Of a DNA stretch of 64,000 nucleotides, positions 35,736 to 43,661 are shown in pieces. The position numbers and the translations under genes were made by a program. Position 1 is the first letter of the stretch. Every line of letters starts with the position of its first letter. This stretch comes from an uncultured Alphaproteobacteria bacterium (lineage in GTDB: Bacteria > Pseudomonadota > Alphaproteobacteria > RF32 > CAG-239), in assembly GCA_910577205.1 (NCBI GenBank), contig CAJTMA010000009.1:1-64000 (forward strand), given 5' to 3'. The notes under the pieces were generated by a model that saw nothing but the letters and a program-made list of their open reading frames with translations, did not search any database and was not told the DNA's origin.

Positions 35736-36989
35736 TTGACACATTCATTTAACCGCCTGACCACCATTGCCGCATTAGACATAGGGTCATCCAAAGTCTG
35801 CTGTCTGATAGCCAAAATCAGCCGCGACAAAAAAATAAATGTTGTCGGCTACGGCTATAACGCTTCTAAAGGCATCAAAAACGGCATCGTTACCGACATC
35901 AACCAAGCCACACTATCGGTTTGCAACGCCGTAGAAACCGCCGAACAAATGGCTAACGAACGGATTAACCGCATTATCGTCAACATCTCCGGCGACCGTA
36001 TCAAAAGCAGCCTCAAAGGCGCAACCATCGCCATCAACCGTAATCGCCCGGTCAATGATTTAGACATCAAAAAAGTCATTGAAAAAGGCATTAACAAAAT
36101 CAATGTTGAAGATAACGAGCTGATTCACTGCCTGCCCACCAACTACCGGCTTGACCTCGGCGAAGAGATTAAAGACCCGCGCAATATTTACGGAGAAAAC
36201 CTGTCTGTCAATATCTTGCTGGGCATGGTTCCTGACATCCAATTCAAAAATTTATCAACCGTCATTGAAAACGCTCATCTGGAAATTGCCGAAAAAGCTT
36301 TTTCTGCTTATGCTTCCGGTTTATCCTGCCTGGTTGATGACGAAAAAGAAATCGGCGCAACCATTGTTGACATTGGCGGCGGCACAACCAACATTGCCAC
36401 ATTTAAACATGGTTTCCCTGTCGCTTTCTCATCCATCGGCGTTGGTGGCAACAACGTCACCAACGATATTGCCTGGGGGCTGACAACCTCTTTCACACAC
36501 GCCGAACGCCTGAAAACGCTGCACGGCTGCGCCTTTATGACCTCTCAAGATAAAGAAGACCTGATTAACGTTTATCCGGTCGGCGAAGAAGACGACAGCC
36601 TGATTAAACAAGTCCCCAAAGCCGAATTAATCAGCATTATTACCCCGCGCATTGAAGAAATATTTGAACTGGTTAATAAGAAGCTCACCGAGCACGGGCT
36701 GCGCGACATCACCAGCCACCGCGTCGTTCTCACCGGCGGCGGCGCTCAGCTTTCCGGCATACGCGACATTGCCAACATGGTGCTTGACAAACAAGTGCGC
36801 ATCGGGCGTCCCAAAAACATCATCAATCTGCCGGATAACCTTTATAATCCGTGTTTTTCCACAGCCATCGGCTTGCTGCTTTTCGCCCTGAATTACAGCG
36901 AAAAGAAACCCAACAAAATCATCAGCAAACCGGTATCTTCCGCTTCGGGATTCGGACGGATTATGGACTGGCTTAAACAAAGTTTTTAA
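35736..36989 (+). CDS. ftsA: Cell division protein FtsA
   Basis: Actin-like protein tethering FtsZ to the membrane; 417 residues. The ATPase motifs IAALDIGSSKVCCLIA, ATIVDIGGGTTNIATF and VVLTGGGAQLSGI are present, and an amphipathic C-terminal membrane-targeting helix ends the protein (SGFGRIMDWLKQSF). It starts with TTG at 35736, with GAGGA 6 nt upstream. Confidence 0.98.
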   Translation: MTHSFNRLTTIAALDIGSSKVCCLIAKISRDKKINVVGYGYNASKGIKNGIVTDINQATLSVCNAVETAEQMANERINRIIVNISGDRIKSSLKGATIAINRNRPVNDLDIKKVIEKGINKINVEDNELIHCLPTNYRLDLGEEIKDPRNIYGENLSVNILLGMVPDIQFKNLSTVIENAHLEIAEKAFSAYASGLSCLVDDEKEIGATIVDIGGGTTNIATFKHGFPVAFSSIGVGGNNVTNDIAWGLTTSFTHAERLKTLHGCAFMTSQDKEDLINVYPVGEEDDSLIKQVPKAELISIITPRIEEIFELVNKKLTEHGLRDITSHRVVLTGGGAQLSGIRDIANMVLDKQVRIGRPKNIINLPDNLYNPCFSTAIGLLLFALNYSEKKPNKIISKPVSSASGFGRIMDWLKQSF

Positions 36990-37075
36990 ATAACTTTGTT
37001 TAGTAACCAAAACTTAATTTATTTTTTCTATTCTGTAAGCAATTGAAAAGCAAATTTTTTGGAGAATAAAAAACA

Positions 37076-38776
37076 ATGTCAATCAAATTAGCCGTCCCTG
37101 AAGCGACTGTGATGCACCTGAAACCCCGGATTTCCGTTATCGGCGTCGGTGGTGGCGGCGGAAATGCCGTCAACAATATGATTGACCAAAACCTTGAAGG
37201 TGTTGACTTCATTGTTGCCAATACAGATGCCCAGGCACTTGCCCACTCCAAAGCCAGCCGCAAAATCCAACTGGGGCTGGAAACCACAATGGGCTTAGGC
37301 GCTGGTGCTCGTCCGGAAGTCGGCCGTCTGGCAGCGGAAGAAGCCAAAGACGAAATCGAAAAAGAACTCGAAGGCGCCAATATGGTATTTATTACTGCCG
37401 GCATGGGCGGCGGTACAGGTTCAGGAGCTGCGCCTGTTGTCGCACGGCTGGCTAAAGCCAAAGGCATCTTAACAGTTGGCGTTGTTACCAAACCTTTTCA
37501 GTTTGAAGGCCGCAAGCGCATGGAAACTGCCGAAGCTGCCGTTGAGGATTTTACCAACTCCGTTGACAGTATCATCATTATTCCTAATCAAAACCTGTTC
37601 CGCGTGGCCGATAAAAAAACCACTTTGGCAGATGCCTTTGTAATGGCCGATAACGTGCTTTACGCCGGTGTCCGCTCCATCACTGACCTGATGATGATGC
37701 CGGGTTTGATTAACTTGGACTTTGCCGACATTAAAAGCATTATGGAAGACAAAGGCAAAGCGATCATGGGTACTGGTGAAGCCGAAGGCGAAGGCCGTGC
37801 CGTCAGCGCTGCCGAACAAGCTTTGGCCAACCCGCTGTTGGATGACTGCTCTATGCGTGGCGCTAAAGGCGTGCTGATTAACATCACCGGCGGTTCAGAC
37901 ATCACCTTGTTTGAAATTGACGAAGCCGCAAGTCGCATTAAAGAAGAAGTTGATGAAGATGCCAACATCATCTTCGGTTCATCTTTTGATGAAGCTCTGG
38001 CCGGAAAAATCCGTGTTTCCATTGTTGCGACCGGCATTGGCGAAGGCCGCAGCATCCAAGCTCAACCCAAACCGGCTGCCCGTATTGCTCAGGATTACCT
38101 GAAAGAAAGTTTTATGCCGGAAGTCACGGCTCCTGAAATTCCCAGCGATGAAGTTGACTCCAATCTTGAAAAGTTTTCAGCCACAGCTCCTGAAGCCGAG
38201 GCCGAAAAGGTCGAAGACATCATAGAAAGCGCATCTATTGTTGCATTTGACCAGCCTGAAGAGGATTCTGAAACCGTTGAACCTGAAATCCAGTCTTCGG
38301 TTGAAGAAGAAAAATTTGAGGAATTCAATAATCTCGACGCGTCATCGATTATCAACGAAATGCCCCAAGCTTCCTCTTTGTTCAAAGCTATTATTAACAA
38401 AAGCGAAGACATCAATGTTGATGCCCAGCTCGAAAATATCTTGTCTGCCAAAGACAACAGCTTTACGGCCAAAACCTCTCTGCGTGTCGTAGAAGAAGAG
38501 CCGGAATTATTCCCTGATCACAATCCTAAAGCTTTCACCGCTTCCCGTAAGGAAGAACCGGAACAGCTGATTGTCAATGACGACGATGAAGAATACACGC
38601 CGACTTTGATTGAACGTGTAACCGGATTCTCCATCGCCAAAAGAAACCGCCGCAAACAGGCTAAGGAAAATGAGCGTTTCCAAGAACCCGTTTCCCCGAC
38701 ATTTTCTGATGATGATTTCGGACAGGAAGATAAACTGAATCTCGAAATTCCGTCTTTCCTCCGCCGTAAATCTTAA
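37076..38776 (+). CDS. ftsZ: Cell division protein FtsZ
   Basis: Tubulin-like GTPase that builds the Z ring; 566 residues, long because of a roughly 200-residue acidic, probably disordered linker. GTP-binding motifs are VIGVGGGGGNAVNNM, the tubulin signature GMGGGTGSGAAP and the T7 loop NLDFADIKSIM. The conserved C-terminal peptide LEIPSFLRRKS for FtsA binding is intact. An 86-bp AT-rich gap with GGAG separates it from ftsA, leaving room for its own promoter. lpxC, which often follows, is absent. Confidence 0.99.
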   Translation: MSIKLAVPEATVMHLKPRISVIGVGGGGGNAVNNMIDQNLEGVDFIVANTDAQALAHSKASRKIQLGLETTMGLGAGARPEVGRLAAEEAKDEIEKELEGANMVFITAGMGGGTGSGAAPVVARLAKAKGILTVGVVTKPFQFEGRKRMETAEAAVEDFTNSVDSIIIIPNQNLFRVADKKTTLADAFVMADNVLYAGVRSITDLMMMPGLINLDFADIKSIMEDKGKAIMGTGEAEGEGRAVSAAEQALANPLLDDCSMRGAKGVLINITGGSDITLFEIDEAASRIKEEVDEDANIIFGSSFDEALAGKIRVSIVATGIGEGRSIQAQPKPAARIAQDYLKESFMPEVTAPEIPSDEVDSNLEKFSATAPEAEAEKVEDIIESASIVAFDQPEEDSETVEPEIQSSVEEEKFEEFNNLDASSIINEMPQASSLFKAIINKSEDINVDAQLENILSAKDNSFTAKTSLRVVEEEPELFPDHNPKAFTASRKEEPEQLIVNDDDEEYTPTLIERVTGFSIAKRNRRKQAKENERFQEPVSPTFSDDDFGQEDKLNLEIPSFLRRKS

Positions 38777-38807
38777 CCCAAGATATTATTGTAAGCTATA
38801 AACCAAT

Positions 38808-38835
38808 AAGCCTCCGAAATGGAGGCTTTTGTTTT
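38808..38835. terminator. Terminator between ftsZ and a convergent XRE gene
   Basis: Stem AAGCCTCC/GGAGGCTT, loop GAAAT, T-rich tail on the plus strand. Confidence 0.88.
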
Positions 38836-38840
38836 AGGGG

Positions 38841-39104
38841 CTAATTCTTTTTAGAAAGACTCACATCTAATTGTAAATTTAGCGTTTTCAAAATCCGGTT
38901 TATAACAAACCACTTTGGCGAAGATTTTGCCCCTTTTCCCAATTCAACGTTTTCCAATTCTCGCAGCGTAATACCCGCTTTCTCACAAAGCGCTTCCGCA
39001 TAAATATGGTATTTGTGACGATAATAAAAAATTTGCATCCCAATCATCCGCTTGACAGCTCGTTGCGATGACTTGGAACTTGAAAGATAACGATATTCTG
39101 ACAT
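38841..39104 (-). CDS. Small XRE-type helix-turn-helix protein
   Basis: 87 residues; MIGMQIFYYRHKYHIYAEALCEKAGITLRELENVELGK has the spacing of a Cro/CI helix-turn-helix. It is preceded by AAGGAA, unlike the orphan genes further on, and by a long inverted repeat (39151-39273) that may form its leader. Targets unknown. Confidence 0.65.
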   Translation of the reverse strand: MSEYRYLSSSKSSQRAVKRMIGMQIFYYRHKYHIYAEALCEKAGITLRELENVELGKGAKSSPKWFVINRILKTLNLQLDVSLSKKN

Positions 39105-39150
39105 GATTTTTCCTTATGTTTAATTTGTAACAAACACCTAAGAGGTGTGG

Positions 39151-39273
39151 GAGCTACAAACAGAACATAAGAACTGCCCGTTTATTCAATATATTACACG
39201 GACTCCCACTATAAGGTAATAAATTACGCTTATCTGACGGGGCGTTTTCCGCTTATGTTTGAGTTTGTAGCTC
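39151..39273 (-). repeat. Long inverted repeat upstream of the small XRE gene
   Basis: GAGCTACAAAC (39151-39161) pairs with GTTTGTAGCTC (39263-39273); after a two-base mismatch AACATAAG pairs with CTTATGTT, and GCCCGT pairs with ACGGGGC apart from one bulged base. The loop region is about 50 nt. On the minus strand it lies 47 nt before the XRE start, so it could be a structured leader or a separate RNA. A short perfect hairpin CACCT/AGGTG sits between it and the gene (39136-39148). Confidence 0.6.
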
Positions 39274-39349
39274 TTAAATAATAATTACCTGTCCCATATC
39301 ATAAAGTCAATCAATAATCGGGAACACATATAACAAAATTTGATAAAGG

Positions 39350-39412
39350 GCTATGCTGCGATGTGATTTTTGAGCGATGTCTAGAACCCCACATAAAATC
39401 TCCGGCATAAGC
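39350..39412 (+). repeat. Shorter palindrome H, tandem with D
   Basis: GCTATG...GATTTT on the left pairs with AAAATC...GCATAAGC on the right around a centre containing TCTAGA. It shares TGCTGCGATGT and a GCAT-rich right end with palindrome G2 after rplA, which is why it is placed in the same family. The fit is weaker than for the other copies. The region 39274-39349 between the repeats is AT-rich and holds nothing recognisable. Confidence 0.55.
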
Positions 39413-39420
39413 ATCACAAC

Positions 39421-39549
39421 TAAAAAATTCGGATAGCGTGCGTAAATAGAGCAATTTAGAAGGCGAGGAAAATTTTAGCGTAGATAGACCTACGTGAATT
39501 TTCTGAGACCGAACTAAATTGCTCTAGTTACCAGCTAGACGAGTTTTTA
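39421..39549 (+). repeat. Long imperfect palindrome D, after the ompA-like gene
   Basis: Arms of about 53 nt: TAAAAAATTCGGATAGC on the left against TAAAAACTCGTCTAGC (complement of the right), continuing through a perfect 14-nt match TAGAGCAATTTAG to GAAAATT. The right arm includes the stop codon of the gene (39547-39549). The core is AGCGTAGATAGACCTACG then TGA: the closing pair of the inner hairpin is G-C where copies A-C have C-G, a compensatory change. Confidence 0.85.
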
Positions 39550-40185
39550 TTGCAGGTTGATAAGCGTAATCTCCACCCTCCTATTCTGCTCTCTGCCGGC
39601 TGCCGTAGCATTCGAAGCGATTGGATTGCTTGGCCCCATTCCCTGAACAGACAGGCGGTTGGCTGCGACACCACGATTTTGCAGATAGGTGGCAACAGCT
39701 TGCGCGCGTTTTAAGGATAACTGATTATTATATGCCAAGCTGCCTGTATTATCGGTATAACCGGCAATTTGAACTGCTGTTTTATTGTATTCTTTAATAA
39801 CTTTTGCAACAGAATCTAACACGCGGTTAAAGGATGTCTGAAAAACAGCGGAATCCGTAGCAAAGGTAATATTGCTGGGCATAATCAAACGAACCTGGCC
39901 GTTCATTTCCTGAACTTGCACGCCGGTACCCACCAATTCCTGACGTAGTCTGCGTGCTTGAATATCCATATAGCCACCAGTTGCCGCACCGCCGGCAGCA
40001 CCAATTCCCGCGCCGATAAGAGCACCTTTTTCACCACCGACCAAAGCGCCAATCCCAGCACCGGCAACTGCGCCGATTCCTGTTCCCCATGCGGTTTTAG
40101 AAACCTTGCTTTCTCCTGTATAAGGGTCGGTTGCGCAGGCAGAGAGCATCGAAAGAGCCACGACAGACATCATCAGTTTTTTCAT
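39547..40185 (-). CDS. OmpA-family outer-membrane lipoprotein
   Basis: 212 residues. Lipoprotein signal with lipobox LSAC near residue 17, then a glycine-zipper membrane region (IGAVAGAGIGALVGGEKGAL), then an OmpA-type peptidoglycan-binding domain with AGYTDNTGSLAYNNQLSLKRAQAV and NRRVEITL. This architecture resembles YiaD/Slp-type envelope anchors that tie the outer membrane to the cell wall. GAGGAGAT precedes the ATG. Two palindromes follow its stop. Confidence 0.92.
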   Translation of the reverse strand: MKKLMMSVVALSMLSACATDPYTGESKVSKTAWGTGIGAVAGAGIGALVGGEKGALIGAGIGAAGGAATGGYMDIQARRLRQELVGTGVQVQEMNGQVRLIMPSNITFATDSAVFQTSFNRVLDSVAKVIKEYNKTAVQIAGYTDNTGSLAYNNQLSLKRAQAVATYLQNRGVAANRLSVQGMGPSNPIASNATAAGREQNRRVEITLINLQ

Positions 40186-40267
40186 ATTAATATCTCCTCT
40201 AATTAAACTATAGATAATGTACTTTTTCTCCCCCGAAAATACAAGTCATTTTATCTGCCGCAAAACA

Positions 40268-40303
40268 CAAAAAAGAGGTGATTGATTAATCACCCCTTTT
40301 TTA
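40268..40303. terminator. Terminator after the first YSDEELM gene
   Basis: Stem GGTGATT/AATCACC with A-run and T-run on either side; works in the minus direction for the gene at 40317-40628. Confidence 0.85.
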
Positions 40304-40316
40304 TTCCAATTCATCT

Positions 40317-40628
40317 TTAACAATATGAATAGCCATATTGCCTTAAAGATTTAATACCACGCTTTCTGACTGCTTTCCGAACAGCTCCGACATAAACAGC
40401 ATCAATATCGTCACGACACATAATTTCAGTTCCGTAAGGATCTGCCTCCATCCGTTCTTGTTCTTCCATCAGCTCTTCATCAGAATACGCTGATACGATT
40501 CGTTTTTTCCGCTTTTTTTCTTTATAAGTGCACCAACATTCATTAAATACACTAACAACCAAACCTACTGCAACAAAAGCAAATAAACCACAAATCACAC
40601 TAATTAGAACAGCCAAAATTGTAATCAT
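40317..40628 (-). CDS. Small membrane-anchored orphan protein with YSDEELM motif
   Basis: 103 residues, not recognised. One N-terminal membrane segment (about 4-28), a basic stretch KEKKRKKR, then AYSDEELMEEQERMEADPYG and a basic C-terminus. The same layout and motif occur in the next gene (40660-40914), so they look like paralogues. No Shine-Dalgarno sequence; the leader is AT-rich with TTTAACTC, a weaker form of the shared leader motif of this region. Confidence 0.65.
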   Translation of the reverse strand: MITILAVLISVICGLFAFVAVGLVVSVFNECWCTYKEKKRKKRIVSAYSDEELMEEQERMEADPYGTEIMCRDDIDAVYVGAVRKAVRKRGIKSLRQYGYSYC

Positions 40629-40659
40629 AGTTATAATTTTTTGAGTTAAACACTTAAGA

Positions 40660-40914
40660 TTATTTTATCAAACCTCGCATTTGGGCTTTTTTAAAAACAG
40701 TTTCATAATAAATGACCATTTCGCGGCCACGATTATATACCCTGCTCAAATCATTTAACCTCTGTACAGCACTCATCAGTTCCTCATCCGAATAACCTGA
40801 TACTTTCTGCTGGATATGCTTCCTTGCTCTGACGTCTTTGATTAATATATCCATAATAGCCAAAGCGCTTAACAGGAAAAAAGTACAGACAGAACTAATA
40901 ACGATAACATCCAT
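40660..40914 (-). CDS. Small membrane-anchored orphan protein with YSDEELM motif
   Basis: 84 residues: N-terminal membrane segment (about 3-25), basic linker, then SGYSDEELMSAVQRLNDLS and a helical tail. Paralogous in layout to the protein at 40317-40628. The leader lacks a ribosome site but has TTATTAATT (plus-strand 40941-40949) 26 nt before the ATG. Function unknown. Confidence 0.65.
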   Translation of the reverse strand: MDVIVISSVCTFFLLSALAIMDILIKDVRARKHIQQKVSGYSDEELMSAVQRLNDLSRVYNRGREMVIYYETVFKKAQMRGLIK

Positions 40915-41012
40915 AATTTTTATTTTTTAAGTTCAACAATAATTAATAAGCAAAATCACAATATCATATTTTTTGTCAATTTCCAACAAAAAAAACACAT
41001 CTACCATAAACA

Positions 41013-41044
41013 GAAAAAACCCTGCGAGAAAATCTCACAGGGTT
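41013..41044 (-). terminator. Terminator after orphan gene 41070-41378
   Basis: Stem AACCCTG-GAG/CTC-CAGGGTT, followed by TTTTTT on the minus strand. Confidence 0.88.
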
Positions 41045-41069
41045 GTAATGCTTTTTTTCTGGCTTAATT

Positions 41070-41378
41070 TTACTTTTTGAAATGAGGTGTAGCAATCGCT
41101 AAAAGTTTCTGCCAAAACTCATCAAGCATGATACGCTTTTTGATATCTGCACTGCCAACGCCGTCAACATGACTGGCCAGATAACTGGCATCACGCGAAT
41201 GGCGGCTGATACGAAGTTTGAGCAACATACGTTCATACTTGCTCAAGCCGTCAATATAGCTGGCAACTTGATTTGCATCAACAGCAACTGTCGGGACCAA
41301 TACCCCACCTTGAAAGTTTAACACCTGAGGCATTGAATCTTTCTTCAAAATACCTCGCAAAAAATCTTTAGTTTCCAT
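41070..41378 (-). CDS. Hypothetical small soluble protein
   Basis: 102 residues, not recognised; no membrane segment or signal peptide. The middle (SYIDGLSKYERMLLKLRISRH) is predicted helical. Leader without a ribosome site, TTATTAATC at plus-strand 41396-41404, 17 nt before the ATG. It has its own terminator, which supports it being expressed. Confidence 0.6.
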   Translation of the reverse strand: METKDFLRGILKKDSMPQVLNFQGGVLVPTVAVDANQVASYIDGLSKYERMLLKLRISRHSRDASYLASHVDGVGSADIKKRIMLDEFWQKLLAIATPHFKK

Positions 41379-41518
41379 GACTAAAAATGTTTAATGATTA
41401 ATAATATATTGAAACCGCCGTAACGCGGTAGAAAAAACCAATAAGATCTAAATAATTTTAAATTTAATTTACTATAAAGGCATAAATTTTTATAATCAAG
41501 CACAATTTTGTCCAAGAG

Positions 41519-41550
41519 CAAAAAAAATACCCTGATGAAACAGGGTATTT
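41519..41550 (-). terminator. Terminator after orphan gene 41559-41990
   Basis: Stem AATACCCTG/CAGGGTATT, loop TTTCAT, followed by T8 on the minus strand. Confidence 0.9.
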
Positions 41551-41558
41551 TGATAATG

Positions 41559-41990
41559 CTACTCATCGACACAGCCGCCATGTTCTACATATGACTTAAA
41601 AGCATTGCGCCGATCCGCCTCCTTTTTTGCTTTTTGTGTGAAGTAGTCGGTGATTTTTTCACATAAAACTCTTTGGGCTGTGCTATCGTTTTTCTTTATC
41701 ACGGCATCTCCGATAATTTTCATCCCGTTAGATAACTGTGTTTCCAAAAACTCTTTATCTAAAGCGTCCATCAAGAGTTCTAATGCCTTATCCTTTGCTT
41801 GCATTGCCTCATAATTCTCATGAGAATGCCGAGCGTTTTCTTCAAACATTTTTCGTAAATTCTCATTACCACTCTTTAATGAACTGTTTTTGATATACAA
41901 AACTAAAGTACTTATTGCCAAACCGACAAAAACAACAGCCAATAAACCACAAATCCACAACAGCTCAGAAGCTAATTTAATTGTTTCCAT
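41559..41990 (-). CDS. Small membrane protein with coiled coil
   Basis: 143 residues, not recognised. One N-terminal membrane segment (about 11-32), then a long helical, probably coiled-coil region (SSLKSGNENLRKMFEENARH onward). Leader without ribosome site: TTATTAACT (plus-strand 42005-42013), 14 nt before ATG, then AATTATCATT. The preceding sequence (TTTTGTCTAAGTGGTATAAGG) up to the start is nearly the same as that before 43474, so promoter and leader look duplicated. Confidence 0.65.
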   Translation of the reverse strand: METIKLASELLWICGLLAVVFVGLAISTLVLYIKNSSLKSGNENLRKMFEENARHSHENYEAMQAKDKALELLMDALDKEFLETQLSNGMKIIGDAVIKKNDSTAQRVLCEKITDYFTQKAKKEADRRNAFKSYVEHGGCVDE

Positions 41991-42060
41991 AATGATAATT
42001 ATTTAGTTAATAATAGTTTCTTGCCCTGACCTTATACCACTTAGACAAAATACGCAATAA

Positions 42061-42090
42061 AAAAGAGTCCTGATTTCTCAGAACCCTTTT
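42061..42090 (-). terminator. Terminator after variable-region protein 1
   Basis: AAAAG-GT-CTGA pairs with TCAG-AC-CTTTT around GAAA, followed by T on the minus strand. The same hairpin follows the paralogue at 42767-42797. Confidence 0.85.
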
Positions 42091-42099
42091 GGTAGAAAA

Positions 42100-42696
42100 T
42101 TAGAGCTGAATAGCAATAACTGGCCTAACGTAGTTATAGAAAGTGATCTTTTGCTCTTGGTACAGAAAACCACTCCCCATATTGATCTTCCACGCAAACC
42201 TATGATTATAGTCGGTAGAGGACCAATACCAAGCAACAAGCTCTGAGGCATTCAATGCTCTCAATGACTTATTGATTGCCTCTTTATTAGCGCTGAGCTT
42301 GTCTAATTCTGAGGCCAATGGCAAAAAGGCTTCGCCTTGTACCACGTCATCGTAGTCATAATCATGACACCATTGAGCTGCTTCTGCTTTCACTCCTCTC
42401 TCTTTAGCACTCTCCAATATCCTAAGGGTCGCTTCCTTACCACTGGTCATTTTTTGGGCTGATGTCACCAGCCAATCACTGCTGCACCAAGGCAAAATCT
42501 TTTGCTGGCGGCAAACCGCATAAACTGTCTTCCCTTCGACATACCCCACAACCGCCTTGACCCAACGACCTGTAATCAACTCTGCTGAAATCAGGCCATC
42601 GGCATAGACATACATCCCGGGAAGAACTTTAACCTTTGCAGAAAAAAACGCCCCAACCTTCTGAAAAAACGACCTCGATTCTTCTTTCTTTTTCAT
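42100..42696 (-). CDS. Variable-region protein with C-type-lectin-like C-terminus (paralogue 1)
   Basis: 198 residues. The N-terminal half has LPGMYVYADGLISAELITGR and VVGYVEGKTVYAVCRQ; the C-terminal half has EAFLPLASELDKLSANKEAI and a WYWSST...AW...YVRPVIAI frame, resembling DUF1566 or C-type-lectin-like domains. The framework is nearly identical to that of the next gene while residues between the conserved WSST, AW and YVRPVIAI anchors differ almost completely. No signal peptide. Leader: TTATTAATT (plus 42713-42721), no ribosome site. The same terminator follows both copies. Domain assignment is by pattern. Confidence 0.7.
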   Translation of the reverse strand: MKKKEESRSFFQKVGAFFSAKVKVLPGMYVYADGLISAELITGRWVKAVVGYVEGKTVYAVCRQQKILPWCSSDWLVTSAQKMTSGKEATLRILESAKERGVKAEAAQWCHDYDYDDVVQGEAFLPLASELDKLSANKEAINKSLRALNASELVAWYWSSTDYNHRFAWKINMGSGFLYQEQKITFYNYVRPVIAIQL

Positions 42697-42766
42697 AATT
42701 GTAGATTTTTTAAATTAATAATTATTTATTGCCCTGACTTTATCATATTTAGACAAAATGTGCAAT

Positions 42767-42797
42767 AAAAAAGTCCTGATTTCTCAGAACCCTTTTT
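42767..42797 (-). terminator. Terminator after variable-region protein 2
   Basis: AAAAAGGGTTCTGA and TCAGGACTTTTTT hairpin on the minus strand; near copy of the one at 42061-42090. Confidence 0.85.
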
Positions 42798-42805
42798 GTA
42801 GAAAA

Positions 42806-43474
42806 TTAGAGCGGAATAGCAATAACCGGCCTGACGTAGGGATAGTTAGCGTTCTTAGGGTTGGTAGTCCTATAACCGCGATCCATAAGGAATATCCACG
42901 CGTCATTATCATAGTCCTCGGTAGAGGACCAAGTCCAACCTCTAAGCTCTGTGGCATTTAATATTCTCAAAGACTTATTGATTGCCTCTTTATTTACATA
43001 GAGCTTTTCTAACTCTGCTTTCGATAGTAAAAAGGCCTCGCCTTGTGTCACCCCATCTTCGGCATAGTCATAACACCACTGAGCTGCTTCCGCATTTTTT
43101 CTTTGCCTTTTAGCTGCCGCCAATATTTTACGGGTCGCTTTCTTACCATCGGTCATATCTCGGAATGCTTTTACCTCCAAACAATCGCTGGACCAAGGCA
43201 ATTCTTTCGCCTTGAGGCAAATCCCATAAACTGTCTTCCCTTCGACATAACCCACAACCGCCTTGACCTGACGACCTGTAATCAACTCTGCTGAAATCAA
43301 ACCATCAACATAAACATACATACCGGGAAGAACTCCCGCTGCTACTTCACATTCACGAACAACTGAAGAACTTTCAACAACTTTCGCTGAAAAATATTCA
43401 ACAGCCTCCTGAGGTAACACCCCCAACTTCTGCGCCAAACAATTAAGCATCTCTAACTTTTCTTTTTTTTTCAT
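42806..43474 (-). CDS. Variable-region protein with C-type-lectin-like C-terminus (paralogue 2)
   Basis: 222 residues. It has an extra N-terminal helix (MKKKEKLEMLNCLAQKLGVL) relative to paralogue 1, then LPGMYVYVDGLISAELITGR, EGKTVYGICLKAKELPW and the C-terminal frame WTWSST...AW...YVRPVIAI. Between the anchors the sequence differs from paralogue 1 at most positions, while flanking DNA is nearly identical. The start at 43474 was chosen over an in-frame extension of 13 residues because the leader TTATTAATT (plus 43489-43497) sits 14 nt before it, as in sister genes. Confidence 0.7.
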   Translation of the reverse strand: MKKKEKLEMLNCLAQKLGVLPQEAVEYFSAKVVESSSVVRECEVAAGVLPGMYVYVDGLISAELITGRQVKAVVGYVEGKTVYGICLKAKELPWSSDCLEVKAFRDMTDGKKATRKILAAAKRQRKNAEAAQWCYDYAEDGVTQGEAFLLSKAELEKLYVNKEAINKSLRILNATELRGWTWSSTEDYDNDAWIFLMDRGYRTTNPKNANYPYVRPVIAIPL

Positions 43475-43601
43475 AATGATAATTATTAAATTAATAATAG
43501 TTTCTTGCCCCAACCTTATACCACTTAGACAAAATACGCAATAGTCTTATCGCTTAGATAAAGCCCCTCTCAACAACATATAACCTTTACTTTATAGCAA
43601 A

Positions 43602-43636
43602 AAAAGAAAGCTTCCCGTTTAGGGAAGCTTTCTTTT
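43602..43636 (-). terminator. Terminator after rpoC
   Basis: GAAAGCTTCCC pairs with GGGAAGCTTTC around GTTTA, with flanking A- and T-runs. Confidence 0.93.
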
Positions 43637-43661
43637 GATTATGACATTAAATGCCAAGTTT

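Noticed and set aside
41381..41581. 66-codon reading frame on the minus strand
   Set aside because: It overlaps the terminator and the end of the gene at 41559-41990 and has no leader or ribosome site of its own.
42000..43660. Template repeat or reverse transcriptase of a diversity-generating retroelement
   Set aside because: No third copy of the variable region with adenine-rich codons and no reverse-transcriptase motif was found nearby.
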